The notes: a model not told the origin generated them from the sequence alone. Counted from the stretch's first letter, positions 1 to 10,042 are shown. The stretch: DNA of 64,000 nt from Shinella sumterensis (GCF_004514425.2 NZ_MYFN02000008.1:159898-223897), one strand, 5' to 3'. Program-made: numbers and translations.

Positions 1-584
<584 letters not shown>

Positions 585-598
585 CAGCAGGTGTCCTG

Positions 599-1798
599 TC
601 AGCCGGTCATGCGGGATCTGAAAAGCCCGCCCGGATCGAAACTTGCCTTCACGGCGGTCTGGAGGGCTGCAACCGCGTCGGCCTGCGGCTGGAAGATGTC
701 CGTTGCGGCGAGGACATCCGGCCGGGCGCGCAGCAGCGTTGCATGGCCGCCGCCGACCGCCTTGATATAGCGGCGCAGCAGGGCCGCCTCCGGATCGCTT
801 TCCATGCGCAGCCAGACGAGGCCGCCCTGCCAGTCGTAGAAGGCATCGACGCCCGTTTCGAGACGCAGGGCCGCGACTAGCTGCTGGCCGGCTGTGGGCG
901 CAACGGAAACCCGCCAGAGCGGGCGCGACGTGCCATCCGCATAGGGCGCGGCATCGCGGATTTCGCGCCAGAGGCGCTGTGTCAGACCGGCATCGCATTG
1001 CGAGACCGCACCGAAGCCGGCCATGGCATCGGCGAGCTTCTGCGCCCGGACCGAAACGGAGGCGGCAAGGCCTTCGAGCCGAAGCACGGTCGCCGCTCCG
1101 TCCGGCAGCGCGCCGCCGGCAAACCGGCCCCGCACGCTTTCAGGCAGATGCGCGGCACCGGAAACCTCGACCGGCAGGCCCATGGCGGTGGCCATGGCCG
1201 CCGTGGCCTCGGCATCGTTGAGACCCGAGATGACGATGGTGACGGCAGTTTCCGGCATCGGCAGGACCCGGAAGGTGACTTCCGTCAGGAGCGCGAGCGA
1301 ACCGTGCGATCCGGCAAGCAGCTTTGCGAGATCGAGGCCCGTGACGTTCTTCATCACGCGGCCGCCGGCCTTCACGATCTCGCCCTTGCCGTTGACGAAG
1401 CGCACGCCGAGCAGGCTGTCGCGCGCAGCACCCGCCACGAAGCGCCGCGGGCCGGAGGCGTTAGTCGCAAAGACGCCGCCGATGGTGGGAATGCCGGATG
1501 AGCCGAGCACGCCGCGCAGGTCCACCGGCTCGAAGGCCAGCATCTGGCGGTTTTCGGCAAGGGCTGCCTCGACCTTTTCAAGCGGCGTTCCCGCCCGCGC
1601 CGTCATGGTCATCTCGGCGGGATTGTAGGCGACGATGCCGTTGAGGCCGCGCGTCGACAGTTGCTCGGCGCCATCGGCGGCCGGCAGCAGGCTGCGCGTG
1701 CCGCCACCGGAAATGGAGAACGGCGTCGCAGACAGGCCGGCGATCATGACGAGGCGCGCTGCGGCCTCTTCGGAGAGCGGTTCATGGATCGGTGTCAT
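599..1798 (-). CDS. glcE: Glycolate oxidase FAD-binding subunit GlcE
   Basis: A 399-residue FAD-binding subunit of glycolate oxidase, paralogous to GlcD but shorter. An N-terminal PCMH-type FAD fold is visible, with SISGGGTRSL near residue 28 and the glycine-rich stretch GVLGSSGIPTIGG near 97. I chose the ATG at 1798 because it overlaps the glcD stop codon by 4 nt (ATGA) and has a purine-rich GAAGGG just upstream. A longer reading extends to 1981 but runs over the glcD 3' end and has no ribosome-binding site. Translation is probably coupled to glcD. Confidence 0.93.
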   Translation of the reverse strand: MTPIHEPLSEEAAARLVMIAGLSATPFSISGGGTRSLLPAADGAEQLSTRGLNGIVAYNPAEMTMTARAGTPLEKVEAALAENRQMLAFEPVDLRGVLGSSGIPTIGGVFATNASGPRRFVAGAARDSLLGVRFVNGKGEIVKAGGRVMKNVTGLDLAKLLAGSHGSLALLTEVTFRVLPMPETAVTIVISGLNDAEATAAMATAMGLPVEVSGAAHLPESVRGRFAGGALPDGAATVLRLEGLAASVSVRAQKLADAMAGFGAVSQCDAGLTQRLWREIRDAAPYADGTSRPLWRVSVAPTAGQQLVAALRLETGVDAFYDWQGGLVWLRMESDPEAALLRRYIKAVGGGHATLLRARPDVLAATDIFQPQADAVAALQTAVKASFDPGGLFRSRMTG

Positions 1799-3231
1799 GC
1801 GGCGGGGCGCCCTTCGAGCGGGAAGACCTTGGAGGGATTGAGCAGCCATTGCGGATCGAAGGCGGCGCGGACGGCCATCTGCTGGGCGAGATCGGCCTCG
1901 CTGTACTGGTGGCGCATCAGGTCGCGCTTCTCGATGCCGACGCCGTGCTCGCCGGTCAGGCAGCCGCCGGCATCCACGCACAGCTTCAGGATCTCGTTGC
2001 CGGCGGCTTCCGCCCGGGCGGCATCGTCGGGATCATTGGCGTTGAAGAGGATGAGCGGGTGCATGTTGCCGTCGCCGGCATGGAAGACATTGGCGACGCG
2101 CAGGCCGTGTTTCGCGACGATCTCGGCCGTGCCGCGCAGGACATGCGGCAGCTGGCTGAGCGGCACGGTGCCGTCCATGCAGATATAGTCGGCGATGCGG
2201 CCCGTTGCGCCGAAGGCCGACTTGCGGCCCTTCCAGATCAGCGCCGCCTCGGTCGCGGACTGGCATTCCTTCACGACCTTGACGCCATGGCGGCCGGCGA
2301 TCTCGATGATGCTGGCGAGCATGGCGTCCATTTCCGCCTCGGAGCCCTCGACCTCCACGATAAGCAGCGCCTCGACATCCATGGGATAGCCGGCCTGCGC
2401 GAAGGCTTCGCAGATTTCGATGGCCGGCTTGTCCATGAATTCGATGGCGACGGGAATGATGCCGGCGCCGATGACATCGGCCACACAGGCGCCGGCCTCT
2501 TCCGATGAGTCAAAGCCGAAGAGGACGGGACGCGCGCCTTCCGGCCGGGCGACGAGGCGCACGGTCGCCTCGGTGACGATGCCAAGCTGCCCCTCGCCAC
2601 CGCAGACGACGCCGAGAAGATCGAGGCCGCCCGCATCGAGCGCCTTGCCGCCGAGATCGACGATCGTGCCGTCGATCAGCACGAGCTTGACGCCGAGCAG
2701 GTTGTTGGTCGTCACGCCGTATTTCAGGCAATGCGCGCCGCCGGAATTCATGCCGATATTGCCGCCGATGGTGCAGGCAAGCTGCGAGCTCGGATCGGGC
2801 GCGTAGAAATAGCCGTCGGCGGAGACGGCATCGGATATCGCAAGATTGGTGACGCCGGCCTGGACGGTTGCGGTGCGGTTGGCGAAATCGACCTCCAGGA
2901 TCTGCGCCATCTTGGAAAGGCCGATGACCACGGCATCCTCCTGCGGGATCGCACCGCCGGCAAGCGAGGTTCCCGCCCCGCGCGGCACGACCGGCACGCC
3001 GTAACGATGACAGTATTTCAGCACCGCGGCGACCTGCTGCGTGGTCTCGGGAAGGGCGACGGCGAGCGGCAGGCGGCGATAGGACACGAAGGCGTCCGTC
3101 TCGAAGGGAACGAGTTCGCGCGGCTCATGCACGAGACAGCCTTCGGGCAGGAGATCGAGGAGATCGGCGACGATTTCACGCCGGCGCGAAAGAACCGCCG
3201 GGCGCGGCTCCAGAAACGCGATCTGATCCAT
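1795..3231 (-). CDS. glcD: Glycolate oxidase FAD-linked catalytic subunit GlcD
   Basis: The 478-residue catalytic flavoprotein of glycolate oxidase, first gene of glcDEF. The FAD-binding PCMH domain occupies roughly residues 55-235, with VPRGAGTSLAGG at 82-93 and IGGNIGMNSGG at 155-165. The C-terminal FAD-oxidase domain carries the family signatures FHAGDGNMHP and GEHGVGIEKR. The ATG at 3231 is preceded by GGGGAGG at a 6-nt spacing; the in-frame ATG 15 nt further upstream overlaps that ribosome-binding site, so it is less likely. The length is normal for GlcD. Transcription probably starts near 3258 from a promoter that overlaps an LTTR-type operator. D-lactate dehydrogenase-like homologues share the fold, but the GlcE and GlcF partners settle the assignment. 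Confidence 0.94.
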   Translation of the reverse strand: MDQIAFLEPRPAVLSRRREIVADLLDLLPEGCLVHEPRELVPFETDAFVSYRRLPLAVALPETTQQVAAVLKYCHRYGVPVVPRGAGTSLAGGAIPQEDAVVIGLSKMAQILEVDFANRTATVQAGVTNLAISDAVSADGYFYAPDPSSQLACTIGGNIGMNSGGAHCLKYGVTTNNLLGVKLVLIDGTIVDLGGKALDAGGLDLLGVVCGGEGQLGIVTEATVRLVARPEGARPVLFGFDSSEEAGACVADVIGAGIIPVAIEFMDKPAIEICEAFAQAGYPMDVEALLIVEVEGSEAEMDAMLASIIEIAGRHGVKVVKECQSATEAALIWKGRKSAFGATGRIADYICMDGTVPLSQLPHVLRGTAEIVAKHGLRVANVFHAGDGNMHPLILFNANDPDDAARAEAAGNEILKLCVDAGGCLTGEHGVGIEKRDLMRHQYSEADLAQQMAVRAAFDPQWLLNPSKVFPLEGRPAA

Positions 3232-3251
3232 ATTTTGCCTCCCCAATCCAC

Positions 3252-3276
3252 AAGTGGTCTGTTTTCTTTACCACTT
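3252..3276. promoter_or_regulatory. LysR-type T-N11-A operator between glcD and lysR
   Basis: A perfect 7-bp inverted repeat, AAGGTGG-like in form (left arm AAGTGGT at 3252-3258, right arm ACCACTT at 3270-3276), has an 11-bp AT-rich spacer. This is exactly the T-N11-A geometry of LysR-family binding sites. It lies between the divergent glcD and LysR genes and covers the -10 region of the candidate glcD promoter. Inference: it is the binding site of the adjacent LysR regulator. Confidence 0.65.
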
Positions 3277-3293
3277 TCTCTCAGCCGGTGCAA
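3265..3293 (-). promoter_or_regulatory. Candidate sigma-70 promoter of glcDEF
   Basis: On the minus strand a -35 element TTGCAC (3288-3293) and a -10 element TAAAGA (3265-3270) are separated by exactly 17 bp. This would start the transcript about 25 nt before the glcD start codon. The -10 box overlaps the inner end of the LysR-type inverted repeat, which would suit repression, or activation with repositioning. Confidence 0.45.
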
Positions 3294-3337
3294 ATGATAA
3301 GCATTTTATCCGCTACGGAAACAATGGGCGCGACGGA

Positions 3338-4234
3338 ATGACCAATCTCGGCGATCTCGAAATCTTCTCTCGCGTCATCTCCATGGGAAGTATGTCGGCA
3401 GCGGGGCGGGCATTGGGTCTATCCCCAGCCGTCGTATCCAAGCGCGTGAAAAGACTGGAGGAGCGCCTCGGCACCCGCCTCTTCCAGCGCACCACGCGGC
3501 AGATCTCGCTGACGGAGGCCGGACAGGGCTTCTACGAGCGTATCGTCGGCATTCTCGCCGGTATCGAGGAGGCGGAAGCCTTCGTGTCCGGCCGGTCGGG
3601 CGCGGTGCGCGGGACGTTGCGCCTTTCCGCCCCGACATCCTTCGGCCGCCTGCATATCGCGCCGCATCTGAAAGGCTTCATGGATGCCTATCCGGAACTG
3701 ATCGTCAATCTCGTGCTGACGGACGACTTCTCCGACATCGTCGGCGACGGCTTCGACCTGGCGATCCGCATCGGGGAACTTTCCGATTCCTCGCTGGTCG
3801 CGCGGCGGCTTGCCCCGGTCCGGCGCGTGCTCTGCGCCTCGCCCGATTACATCGCCCGGCACGGCATGCCCGCGACACTTGCCGACCTCGCCGCGCATGT
3901 CTGCCTGCCGCCGCACACGCAGGACCTCTGGCGCCTCGAAGGCCCCGAGGGCAGCGTGAGCTTCCGGCCGCAGGGGCCGCTCTATACGAACTCCAGCGAG
4001 GTGGTGCGCGAGGCGGTGTTTTCCGGCATGGGAATTGCGCTGCGTTCGAGCTGGGATGTGGGGCCGGCGCTGAAGGATGGCGGGCTCGTGCAGGTGCTGC
4101 CGCAATACGAAGGCTCGCGCAACGTGGTCCTGTCCGCCGTCTATCCCAGCCGGCAATTCCTGCCGATCAAGGTGCGGCTGTTCATCGACTATCTCGCCGA
4201 ACTCTATGGTTCCACGCCCTATTGGGAACATTGA
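3338..4234 (+). CDS. LysR-family transcriptional regulator (probable glc regulator)
   Basis: A 298-residue LysR-type regulator with an N-terminal winged HTH (residues ~3-62, containing FSRVISMGSMSAAGRALG) and a C-terminal periplasmic-binding-like effector domain. It resembles the GcvA/CrgA-type LysR group, whose effector domain starts near a GTLRLSAPTSFGR segment. I chose the ATG at 3338; in-frame sequence extends upstream to 3254 but would run through the operator and promoter region. It is divergent from glcDEF, with a perfect T-N11-A site between the two, so control of glycolate oxidation is likely. That differs from the E. coli GntR-type GlcC and is inferred from context only. Confidence 0.85.
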   Translation: MTNLGDLEIFSRVISMGSMSAAGRALGLSPAVVSKRVKRLEERLGTRLFQRTTRQISLTEAGQGFYERIVGILAGIEEAEAFVSGRSGAVRGTLRLSAPTSFGRLHIAPHLKGFMDAYPELIVNLVLTDDFSDIVGDGFDLAIRIGELSDSSLVARRLAPVRRVLCASPDYIARHGMPATLADLAAHVCLPPHTQDLWRLEGPEGSVSFRPQGPLYTNSSEVVREAVFSGMGIALRSSWDVGPALKDGGLVQVLPQYEGSRNVVLSAVYPSRQFLPIKVRLFIDYLAELYGSTPYWEH

Positions 4235-4249
4235 CCGCAGGAGGAAGAC

Positions 4250-4759
4250 ATGACTGGCAGATTGAGCATGCTCGCACTTGCCTTCGGGCTCATGGCCTCC
4301 CCGACGCTCGCCGCGCCGCTCGATCCGCTGCTCGAAGGCTTCGATGACGCCTGCGACTACAGCGACGGGCTCGCGACGCTGCTTCAATCGAGCTACGCCT
4401 TCGCCCGCAAGGAAGGCGACATCGTCATTCCGGCCGGCTACGAGACGGTCTTCGGCCCGCCGACCGTCGCGCCCGTCGACGAGTACCTGCACATCACCCT
4501 GCCGGTGAGCGGCGGCACCTGGCGCGGCGTGCCCGTGCAGGAAATCGAGGTCTTCATCACGGCGCTCGAAAGCGGCTTCAGCTCCCACGCCGTGATTTTC
4601 CCGGCAGGCGCGGTGAAGCAGGCGGAAGAGACCTTCAAGGCGCGGGGCGAGGCCGCGCAGACGAAACTGACCGCGCAGGACGAGCCGGGCCTCGGATGGC
4701 AGACCGGCTTTTCCGTCATCGATGGTGTGCCGCGCTATATGTGCGACCTCTCCACCTGA
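4250..4759 (+). CDS. Exported protein of unknown function
   Basis: A 169-residue protein with a clear N-terminal signal peptide (hydrophobic core to about residue 22, cleavage after an ALA-like TLAAP site). A strong ribosome-binding site AGGAGGAAGAC precedes the ATG. Only two cysteines are present in the mature part (in DDACDY and MCDLST), which could form one disulfide in the periplasm. It starts 15 nt after the LysR gene and may be co-transcribed with it. I do not recognise a domain. It faces the DUF3422 gene, whose stop codon is 15 nt away. Confidence 0.75.
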   Translation: MTGRLSMLALAFGLMASPTLAAPLDPLLEGFDDACDYSDGLATLLQSSYAFARKEGDIVIPAGYETVFGPPTVAPVDEYLHITLPVSGGTWRGVPVQEIEVFITALESGFSSHAVIFPAGAVKQAEETFKARGEAAQTKLTAQDEPGLGWQTGFSVIDGVPRYMCDLST

Positions 4760-4774
4760 GCCGGCACGATCGTC

Positions 4775-6052
4775 TCAGTGCCTGTCTTCCTCGGCATGCC
4801 GGTTGCGGATCGTGCGGACGAGAAGCCACATGCCGATGATGACGAAAGGCACCGCGATGCCGGTCGCCGTTTCCGGCTTCACCGGCACGCCAAGCCCGTG
4901 CGCCGCCTTGGCGACATAGCCGAAGAGACCGACGACGTAATAGGAGATCGCCGCCACCGAAAGGCCCTCGACGGTCTGCTGCAGGCGAAGCTGCAACCGT
5001 GCGCGGCGATCCATGGAATTCAGCAGCGACGTGTTGAGCTGTTCCAGCTCCACGTCGATCCAGCTGCGCAAAAGCGCGGTGGCGCGGGCAAGCTTGCGCG
5101 ACAGGTTGGCCTGCCGCTCCTCGACGGACTGGCAGGTGCGCATGGCGGGCGCCAGGCGCCGCTCCAGGAAGAAGCCGAGCGTCTCATAGCCGGGCACGGC
5201 GGTTTCCGCGAGTGTGCGGATGCGCTCCTGCACGATGCCGTAATAGGCGCGGCTGGCGCCGAACCGGTAGAGGCTGAGCGCGGCATTCGCCTCCAGTTCC
5301 GCGGCAAGGCGCGTGATCTCGGAGAGAAGCGCGTCGGCCTTGTCGCGGGCGTGCTGCTTCATCGCATTGGTGATGCCCGTCAGCCCGTCCTCGATGCGGC
5401 GGATTTCGGGTGACAGCGACTGGGCGAGCGGCAGGCCCATCATGGCGAGCGTGCGGTAGGTCTCGATATCGAGCAGGCGCTGGACGAGCGCGCCGCGCCC
5501 GGCTTCCGTCATGCCCTTGTCGATGACGAGGATGGGGGTCAGCCCGTCGCCGTTCTGGCGGAAATCCGTGACGATGACGCCCTGGCCGTTCTTGATCTCG
5601 CTGTAACAGAGGCTGGTGGGATCGAAGGTGGCGATCGCCGCCCGCGTTTCCGGCGAATCCGGGCGGATCTCCAGGCGAATGCCCGATATCAGCGTGCCGG
5701 GCGGCGAAAAGCTGTCGCCGAACGGGTGGACGGGCACCTCGCCGCCGAAGGTCTCCGGCGCCGGCGCATCCCAGAAATAGGTCGAGAACTCGGTGTGCCG
5801 CTCCCAGCGCAGCGTGCCCTGCCCCCAGCTCAGCGCGTGGTGGTTGGAATCGCGGCCGGGCGGCGAGACCCCGCGCGAACGCGACAACTCGCCCATCACG
5901 GCGTGATCGACGGCCGAGCCGCCCTCGGTCAGGAATGCAAGCTGGAAAATGACGCGCGGCGACGGCACGAGCGCATACGGCCGTGCATGGATCTCGCCAA
6001 GAGCCTGCGCACGCATTGTCGCCTGCGGAAAGGCGAAGCTGCCCTTTGCCAT
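4775..6052 (-). CDS. DUF3422 family membrane-anchored protein
   Basis: A 425-residue protein of the DUF3422 family, widespread in alpha- and betaproteobacteria and of unknown function. The N-terminal half is soluble, with the family's conserved start (EIHARP followed by HAVM and a WERHTEFSTYFW segment). A helical, probably coiled-coil region follows, and two hydrophobic segments near the C-terminus (about residues 360-380 and 390-412) should anchor it in the inner membrane. GGGGAAGG lies 7 nt before the ATG. It is divergent from the GntR-type regulator, so co-regulation is possible but unproven. Confidence 0.85.
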   Translation of the reverse strand: MAKGSFAFPQATMRAQALGEIHARPYALVPSPRVIFQLAFLTEGGSAVDHAVMGELSRSRGVSPPGRDSNHHALSWGQGTLRWERHTEFSTYFWDAPAPETFGGEVPVHPFGDSFSPPGTLISGIRLEIRPDSPETRAAIATFDPTSLCYSEIKNGQGVIVTDFRQNGDGLTPILVIDKGMTEAGRGALVQRLLDIETYRTLAMMGLPLAQSLSPEIRRIEDGLTGITNAMKQHARDKADALLSEITRLAAELEANAALSLYRFGASRAYYGIVQERIRTLAETAVPGYETLGFFLERRLAPAMRTCQSVEERQANLSRKLARATALLRSWIDVELEQLNTSLLNSMDRRARLQLRLQQTVEGLSVAAISYYVVGLFGYVAKAAHGLGVPVKPETATGIAVPFVIIGMWLLVRTIRNRHAEEDRH

Positions 6053-6157
6053 GTCTGCACCTTCCCCTCATGTGCAACAGATCTTTCTTAACAAATGTCA
6101 GGGCGCCGGTGATGAGGCGCATTGACGCAGGCCAACGATGAGGATTGGACAAGTTTG

Positions 6158-6187
6158 TTGACCAGTTTCCGTGTCGGTTGGTACTAT
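6158..6187 (+). promoter_or_regulatory. Candidate promoter placed at the regulator's start codon
   Basis: TTGACC (6158-6163), an 18-bp spacer, then TACTAT (6182-6187) make a plausible sigma-70 promoter. Its predicted start point, about 7 nt downstream, coincides with the GTG at 6194. If real, the regulator mRNA is leaderless. If translation instead begins at the TTG at 6122, this element would lie inside the gene. Confidence 0.4.
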
Positions 6188-6193
6188 CGCGCC

Positions 6194-6988
6194 GTGACCG
6201 AAACCGCGTTCGACCTCTTTGCCCCCATCAGCCATGACCGCACCGCCGACGAGGTCGTGCGGCAGATCGAGCTTTTGCTGCTGGAAGGCGTGCTGCGCGA
6301 TGGCGACAGGCTGCCGGGCGAGCGCGAACTTTCCAAGCGCCTCGACGTCTCCCGGCCGATCCTGCGCGAGGCGCTGAAGGCGCTGGAAACCCGAGGCCTG
6401 CTCATCAGCCAGCACGGCGGCGGCACCTATGTCGCCGATATCATCGGCCAGGTTTTCTCGCCGGCTGTCGTGGACCTCATCGCCCGTCACCAGCGCGCGA
6501 CCGGCGACTATATCGAATACCGGCGCGAGCTGGAGGGCATCACCGCCGAACTCGCCGCCCGCCGGGCGACGGACTATGACCGCCAGATGCTGACCCGCAT
6601 CATGGATGCGATGCGGGACGCCCACGCCGGCGGCTCCTTCGACGACGAACTGGAGACGGATGTCGAGCTGCACAACGCCATCGGCGAGGCGGCGCACAAC
6701 ATCGTGCTCCTGCACACGCTGCGCTCCTGCTACCGGCTGCTGGCGCAGGGGATCTTTTTCCATCGCCATCTCGTTTTCTCCTCGCAGGAAGCCCGGGAAC
6801 ACCTTCTCGCGCAGCACGAGGCGATCTACGCCGCCATCATGGCCCGTGACGGAAATGCGGCACGAAATGCCGCTCAGGCGCATATGGACTATATTGCCGT
6901 CGCTATCCGCGACGCCGAACGCAGCGGCGAATGGCAACGTATTTCCCAGCTGCGCATGCAAAAGCGCAATCTTCCCGCAAAAGCCTGA
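6194..6988 (+). CDS. FadR-type GntR-family transcriptional regulator (FCD domain)
   Basis: A GntR-family regulator of the FadR subgroup. The winged HTH (residues ~15-75, with GERELSKRLDVSRPILREAL) is followed by an all-helical FCD ligand-binding domain. The metal-binding pattern of FCD domains is suggested by DVELHNAIGEAAHN and later histidines (AQHEAIY). The start is ambiguous. GTG 6194 gives a 264-residue protein with the usual short N-terminus. TTG 6122 adds 24 residues whose codons (many TTG, AGT, TAT) look like promoter DNA rather than coding DNA. The inducer is unknown; organic acids are typical of the subgroup. It is followed 71 nt later by the NUDIX gene. Confidence 0.82.
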   Translation: MTETAFDLFAPISHDRTADEVVRQIELLLLEGVLRDGDRLPGERELSKRLDVSRPILREALKALETRGLLISQHGGGTYVADIIGQVFSPAVVDLIARHQRATGDYIEYRRELEGITAELAARRATDYDRQMLTRIMDAMRDAHAGGSFDDELETDVELHNAIGEAAHNIVLLHTLRSCYRLLAQGIFFHRHLVFSSQEAREHLLAQHEAIYAAIMARDGNAARNAAQAHMDYIAVAIRDAERSGEWQRISQLRMQKRNLPAKA

Positions 6989-7059
6989 CTTGCGCTGCAA
7001 TCTGCGCGCAAGCAAGATATGTCACAAAGCGACTCGACACGCACGTCCCGACACGAGGA

Positions 7060-7584
7060 ATGAAAAAGACCTTGAACATTCTCAGCCGCATCGCAAGCGA
7101 CGTCCAGCTCATGTTCCGCAGGCCCGTCCGGGAACAGTATGGCGCGCTGTGCTACCGGCTGAAAAAGAAGCGCTCGGCGGTCGAAGTGCTGCTGATCACC
7201 AGCCGCGATACCGGGCGCTGGGTCATACCGAAGGGCTGGCCGATGGACGGCAAGAGCGCCGCCGCAGCGGCAGCGCGTGAAGCCTGGGAAGAGGCCGGCG
7301 TCAAGGGGGTGATCGCGGACGAGGCGATCGGCGACTATCATTACATGAAGGGCCTGCCTGAAGGGCTGAAGGTCGATTGCCGGGTGCGCGTCTTCGCGCT
7401 GGCCGTAGACGACATCTGCAAGAATTTCCCGGAAAAGAACCAGCGGCGCGCCGAATGGGTCGATTGTGCCGAGGCGGCCAACCGCGTTCAGGAGCCGGGC
7501 TTGAAGAAGCTCTTCCTCGCCTTCGAGCAGAAAATCCTCTCCGGGCTTCCCCCGATCGCAAAAAACGGCACGACCGGCGCCTGA
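7060..7584 (+). CDS. NUDIX hydrolase
   Basis: A 174-residue NUDIX hydrolase resembling the diphosphoinositol-polyphosphate phosphohydrolase-like group (PKGWPM entry followed by the box). The catalytic REAWEEAG core is intact. The first glutamate of the G-x5-E part of the Nudix box is replaced by Lys (GWPMDGK), a substitution outside the catalytic metal-binding REXXEE core. I chose the ATG at 7060, preceded by GAGGA, although that spacing is very short; an in-frame ATG 51 nt downstream is an alternative. The substrate cannot be inferred. It lies upstream of the phosphate transporter gene, so a link to phosphate metabolism is possible. Confidence 0.85.
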   Translation: MKKTLNILSRIASDVQLMFRRPVREQYGALCYRLKKKRSAVEVLLITSRDTGRWVIPKGWPMDGKSAAAAAAREAWEEAGVKGVIADEAIGDYHYMKGLPEGLKVDCRVRVFALAVDDICKNFPEKNQRRAEWVDCAEAANRVQEPGLKKLFLAFEQKILSGLPPIAKNGTTGA

Positions 7585-7655
7585 CACGGCCTCCGCCATA
7601 TTGCCGCCTATGCCTTGAGGCGTTACTGCCTCTCGGCAAAACTGGAGCAGCATGA

Positions 7656-9158
7656 ATGGCCAATTCTCAAGTCCAGCTTCGCAAGCCGACGCTGGACAAG
7701 GACCTGGAAAAACTCACCCTCACCGAACAGGCCACGCATTTCGTGCTGCGCTCCTGGACGGGTGCGGGAATTTCACTTGTCTTCCTGCTCCTGACGATGG
7801 CCATCGCCCATACATTCGCCACCGGCACGCCCGGCGTTCTCGTTATCGCCGTCACCGCCGCGCTGGCCGCCTACATGGCCATGAACATCGGCGCCAACGA
7901 CGTGACGAACAATGTGGGCGCGGCGGTGGGCGCCCGCGCGATGAGCATGGGCGTGGCGCTGGCGATTGCAGCCGTGTTCGAGATCGCAGGCGCGCTTCTG
8001 GCCGGTCGCGGCGTTGCCGAGACCGTCGCCTCCGGCATTCTCGACCGCGCGAACTTCCCCAGCCCCGAGGTCTTTGCCTGGGCAATGATGGCCTCGCTCG
8101 TTTCGGCCGCGATCTGGATCAACATCGCGACCCTCGCCAATGCACCGATCTCCACCACGCACGCCATCATCGGCGGCGTCATCGGCGCGGGTGCCGCGGC
8201 AAGCGGCCTGCACAGCGTGCAGTGGGACGCGATGGGGCTCATCGTCATCAGTTGGACCGTCTCACCGATCCTGGGCGGCGTGATTGCCGCGCTGTTCCTG
8301 TTCTTCATCAAGGAAACGATCATCTACCGCGAGGACAAGATCGCGGCGGCAAAGACCTGGGTTCCCGTTCTCGTCGCCATCATGGCCGGCGCTTTCTCGG
8401 CGTTTCTCGCCACCGGCGGCACAAATGGTTTCTATCATATGCCGTTCGGCACAGCCCTGCTGGTCGGCCTGGCTGTAGGCGTGCTGACCTATTTCGTCAC
8501 GCGCCCGATCGTGCGCCGGCACGCGGAAGGACTGGACAACCGCAACCAGTCTCTGCGCACGCTGTTTCGTCTGCCGCTGATCTGTTCGGCGGCCTTGCTG
8601 TCCTTTGCCCATGGCGCCAACGACGTCTCGAATGCGGTCGGTCCGCTTTACGGCGTCGTCGTGGCGTTGCGTGAAAGCAGTGGCTCGGCAAATGCCGGCA
8701 TTCCGCTCTGGGTGATGGTCATCGGCGCCTTCGGCATCTCGCTTGGCCTTCTGCTGTTCGGTCCACGCCTCATCCGCATCGTCGGCAGCGAGATCACCAA
8801 GCTCAACCCGATGCGCGCCTTCTGCGTGGCGCTCTCCTCCGCCGTGGCGGTGCTGACGGCATCGGCCTTCGCCATTCCCGTCTCCTCGACGCATATCGCC
8901 GTCGGCGCCGTCTTCGGGGTCGGCCTGTTTCGCGAATGGTACACCCGCAATTCGCAGCGCCGCATCGACTATATCCGCAGCCGCGGCAACGGCATCGCAC
9001 CCGAAGAGCCATCCGCCAATCCCGACGAGACACGCCGCCGCTATCTGGTTCGACGCTCCCACTTCATGACGATCGTCTCGGCCTGGATCGTGACGCTTCC
9101 GGTCTCGGCGATGCTGTCCGCCCTCGTCTTCCTCGCCCTCAACGCCGTGTTCAGCTGA
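7656..9158 (+). CDS. pit: Inorganic phosphate transporter, PiT family
   Basis: A 500-residue low-affinity, proton-coupled phosphate transporter of the inner membrane. It has the two inverted PiT signature repeats, [10 protein letters not shown] (residues 79-88) and [11 protein letters not shown] in the C-terminal half, each at the end of a hydrophobic segment, plus the paired STTHAIIGG and SSTHIAVG motifs. About ten to twelve membrane segments are visible, with a ~40-residue soluble N-terminus. GGAG lies 8 nt before the ATG. The PhoU-like DUF47 gene that precedes pit in many rhizobia is not present here. The rsmE gene starts 10 nt downstream, so the two may be co-transcribed. Confidence 0.93.
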   Translation: MANSQVQLRKPTLDKDLEKLTLTEQATHFVLRSWTGAGISLVFLLLTMAIAHTFATGTPGVLVIAVTAALAAYMAMNIGANDVTNNVGAAVGARAMSMGVALAIAAVFEIAGALLAGRGVAETVASGILDRANFPSPEVFAWAMMASLVSAAIWINIATLANAPISTTHAIIGGVIGAGAAASGLHSVQWDAMGLIVISWTVSPILGGVIAALFLFFIKETIIYREDKIAAAKTWVPVLVAIMAGAFSAFLATGGTNGFYHMPFGTALLVGLAVGVLTYFVTRPIVRRHAEGLDNRNQSLRTLFRLPLICSAALLSFAHGANDVSNAVGPLYGVVVALRESSGSANAGIPLWVMVIGAFGISLGLLLFGPRLIRIVGSEITKLNPMRAFCVALSSAVAVLTASAFAIPVSSTHIAVGAVFGVGLFREWYTRNSQRRIDYIRSRGNGIAPEEPSANPDETRRRYLVRRSHFMTIVSAWIVTLPVSAMLSALVFLALNAVFS

Positions 9159-9168
9159 GAGACCGATC

Positions 9169-9906
9169 ATGCGTGCCAATTACCGGATGCAGCGCCTCTT
9201 CGTGGACGATGCGCTTGCGGCGGACCAGCCGTTCGAAGCCTCCAAGGACCATTTTCATTACCTGACGAACGTGCTGCGCATGGGCGAAGATGACGCGGTA
9301 CTGCTGTTCAACGGGCGGGACGGGGAATGGCGCGCCACGCTGTCCTTCCCCACCCGCAAGCGCCTCGTGCTGACCCCCGTCGAACAGACGCGCCCGCAGC
9401 CCGCCCCTTGCGACCTGCATTACCTGTTCGCGCCGCTCAAGGTCGGGCGGCTGGACTATCTCGTGCAGAAGGCGGTGGAAATGGGCGCCGGCATGCTTCA
9501 GCCGGTGATGACCCAGCACGTGCAGGGCAAGATCACCAATCTCGAGCGGCTGGAGGCGAATGCCGTGGAGGCCGCCGAACAATGCGGCATCCTGGCCATC
9601 CCGCGCGTTGCTGCCCCCCGCAAGCTGGACGATCTCATCTCCGACTGGCCGAGGGACCGCCGTATCATCTTCTGCGACGAGGGGCATGGCAGCCAGAACC
9701 CCTTGGCCGTCCTGCGTGACATCAAGGAGCGCAAGCTCGCCCTTTTGGTCGGCCCCGAAGGCGGGTTTTCGGACGAGGAACGCACGCTGCTGCGGGGGCT
9801 GGATTTCGTGACGCCCATTCCGCTCGGCCCGCGGATCCTGCGCGCCGATACCGCGGCCGTCGCGGCGATGGCCGTGATCCAGGCGACCATCGGCGACTGG
9901 GAATGA
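9169..9906 (+). CDS. rsmE: 16S rRNA (uracil-1498-N3)-methyltransferase RsmE
   Basis: A 245-residue SPOUT-class methyltransferase that methylates U1498 of 16S rRNA using SAM. An N-terminal PUA-like domain (residues ~1-72) is followed by the trefoil-knot domain with the family motifs EAAEQ (134-138), GPEGGF (195-200) and [11 protein letters not shown] (219-229). Length is typical. The start codon follows the pit stop by 10 nt. The neighbouring gshA gene is a common partner in rhizobial genomes. Confidence 0.95.
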   Translation: MRANYRMQRLFVDDALAADQPFEASKDHFHYLTNVLRMGEDDAVLLFNGRDGEWRATLSFPTRKRLVLTPVEQTRPQPAPCDLHYLFAPLKVGRLDYLVQKAVEMGAGMLQPVMTQHVQGKITNLERLEANAVEAAEQCGILAIPRVAAPRKLDDLISDWPRDRRIIFCDEGHGSQNPLAVLRDIKERKLALLVGPEGGFSDEERTLLRGLDFVTPIPLGPRILRADTAAVAAMAVIQATIGDWE

Positions 9907-10042
9907 TTTTCCTCGAAAGTCGAATTGGTTTTTTTGAATCTGCCTTGAAAGGAATTCGCTTGCACCGCATTTAATTCCGGTTCAAGCACCCTCCCAAGGC
10001 CCTGCGGTTCTGCCGGGCATATCCGTTCAGAAGAAGACGCCC

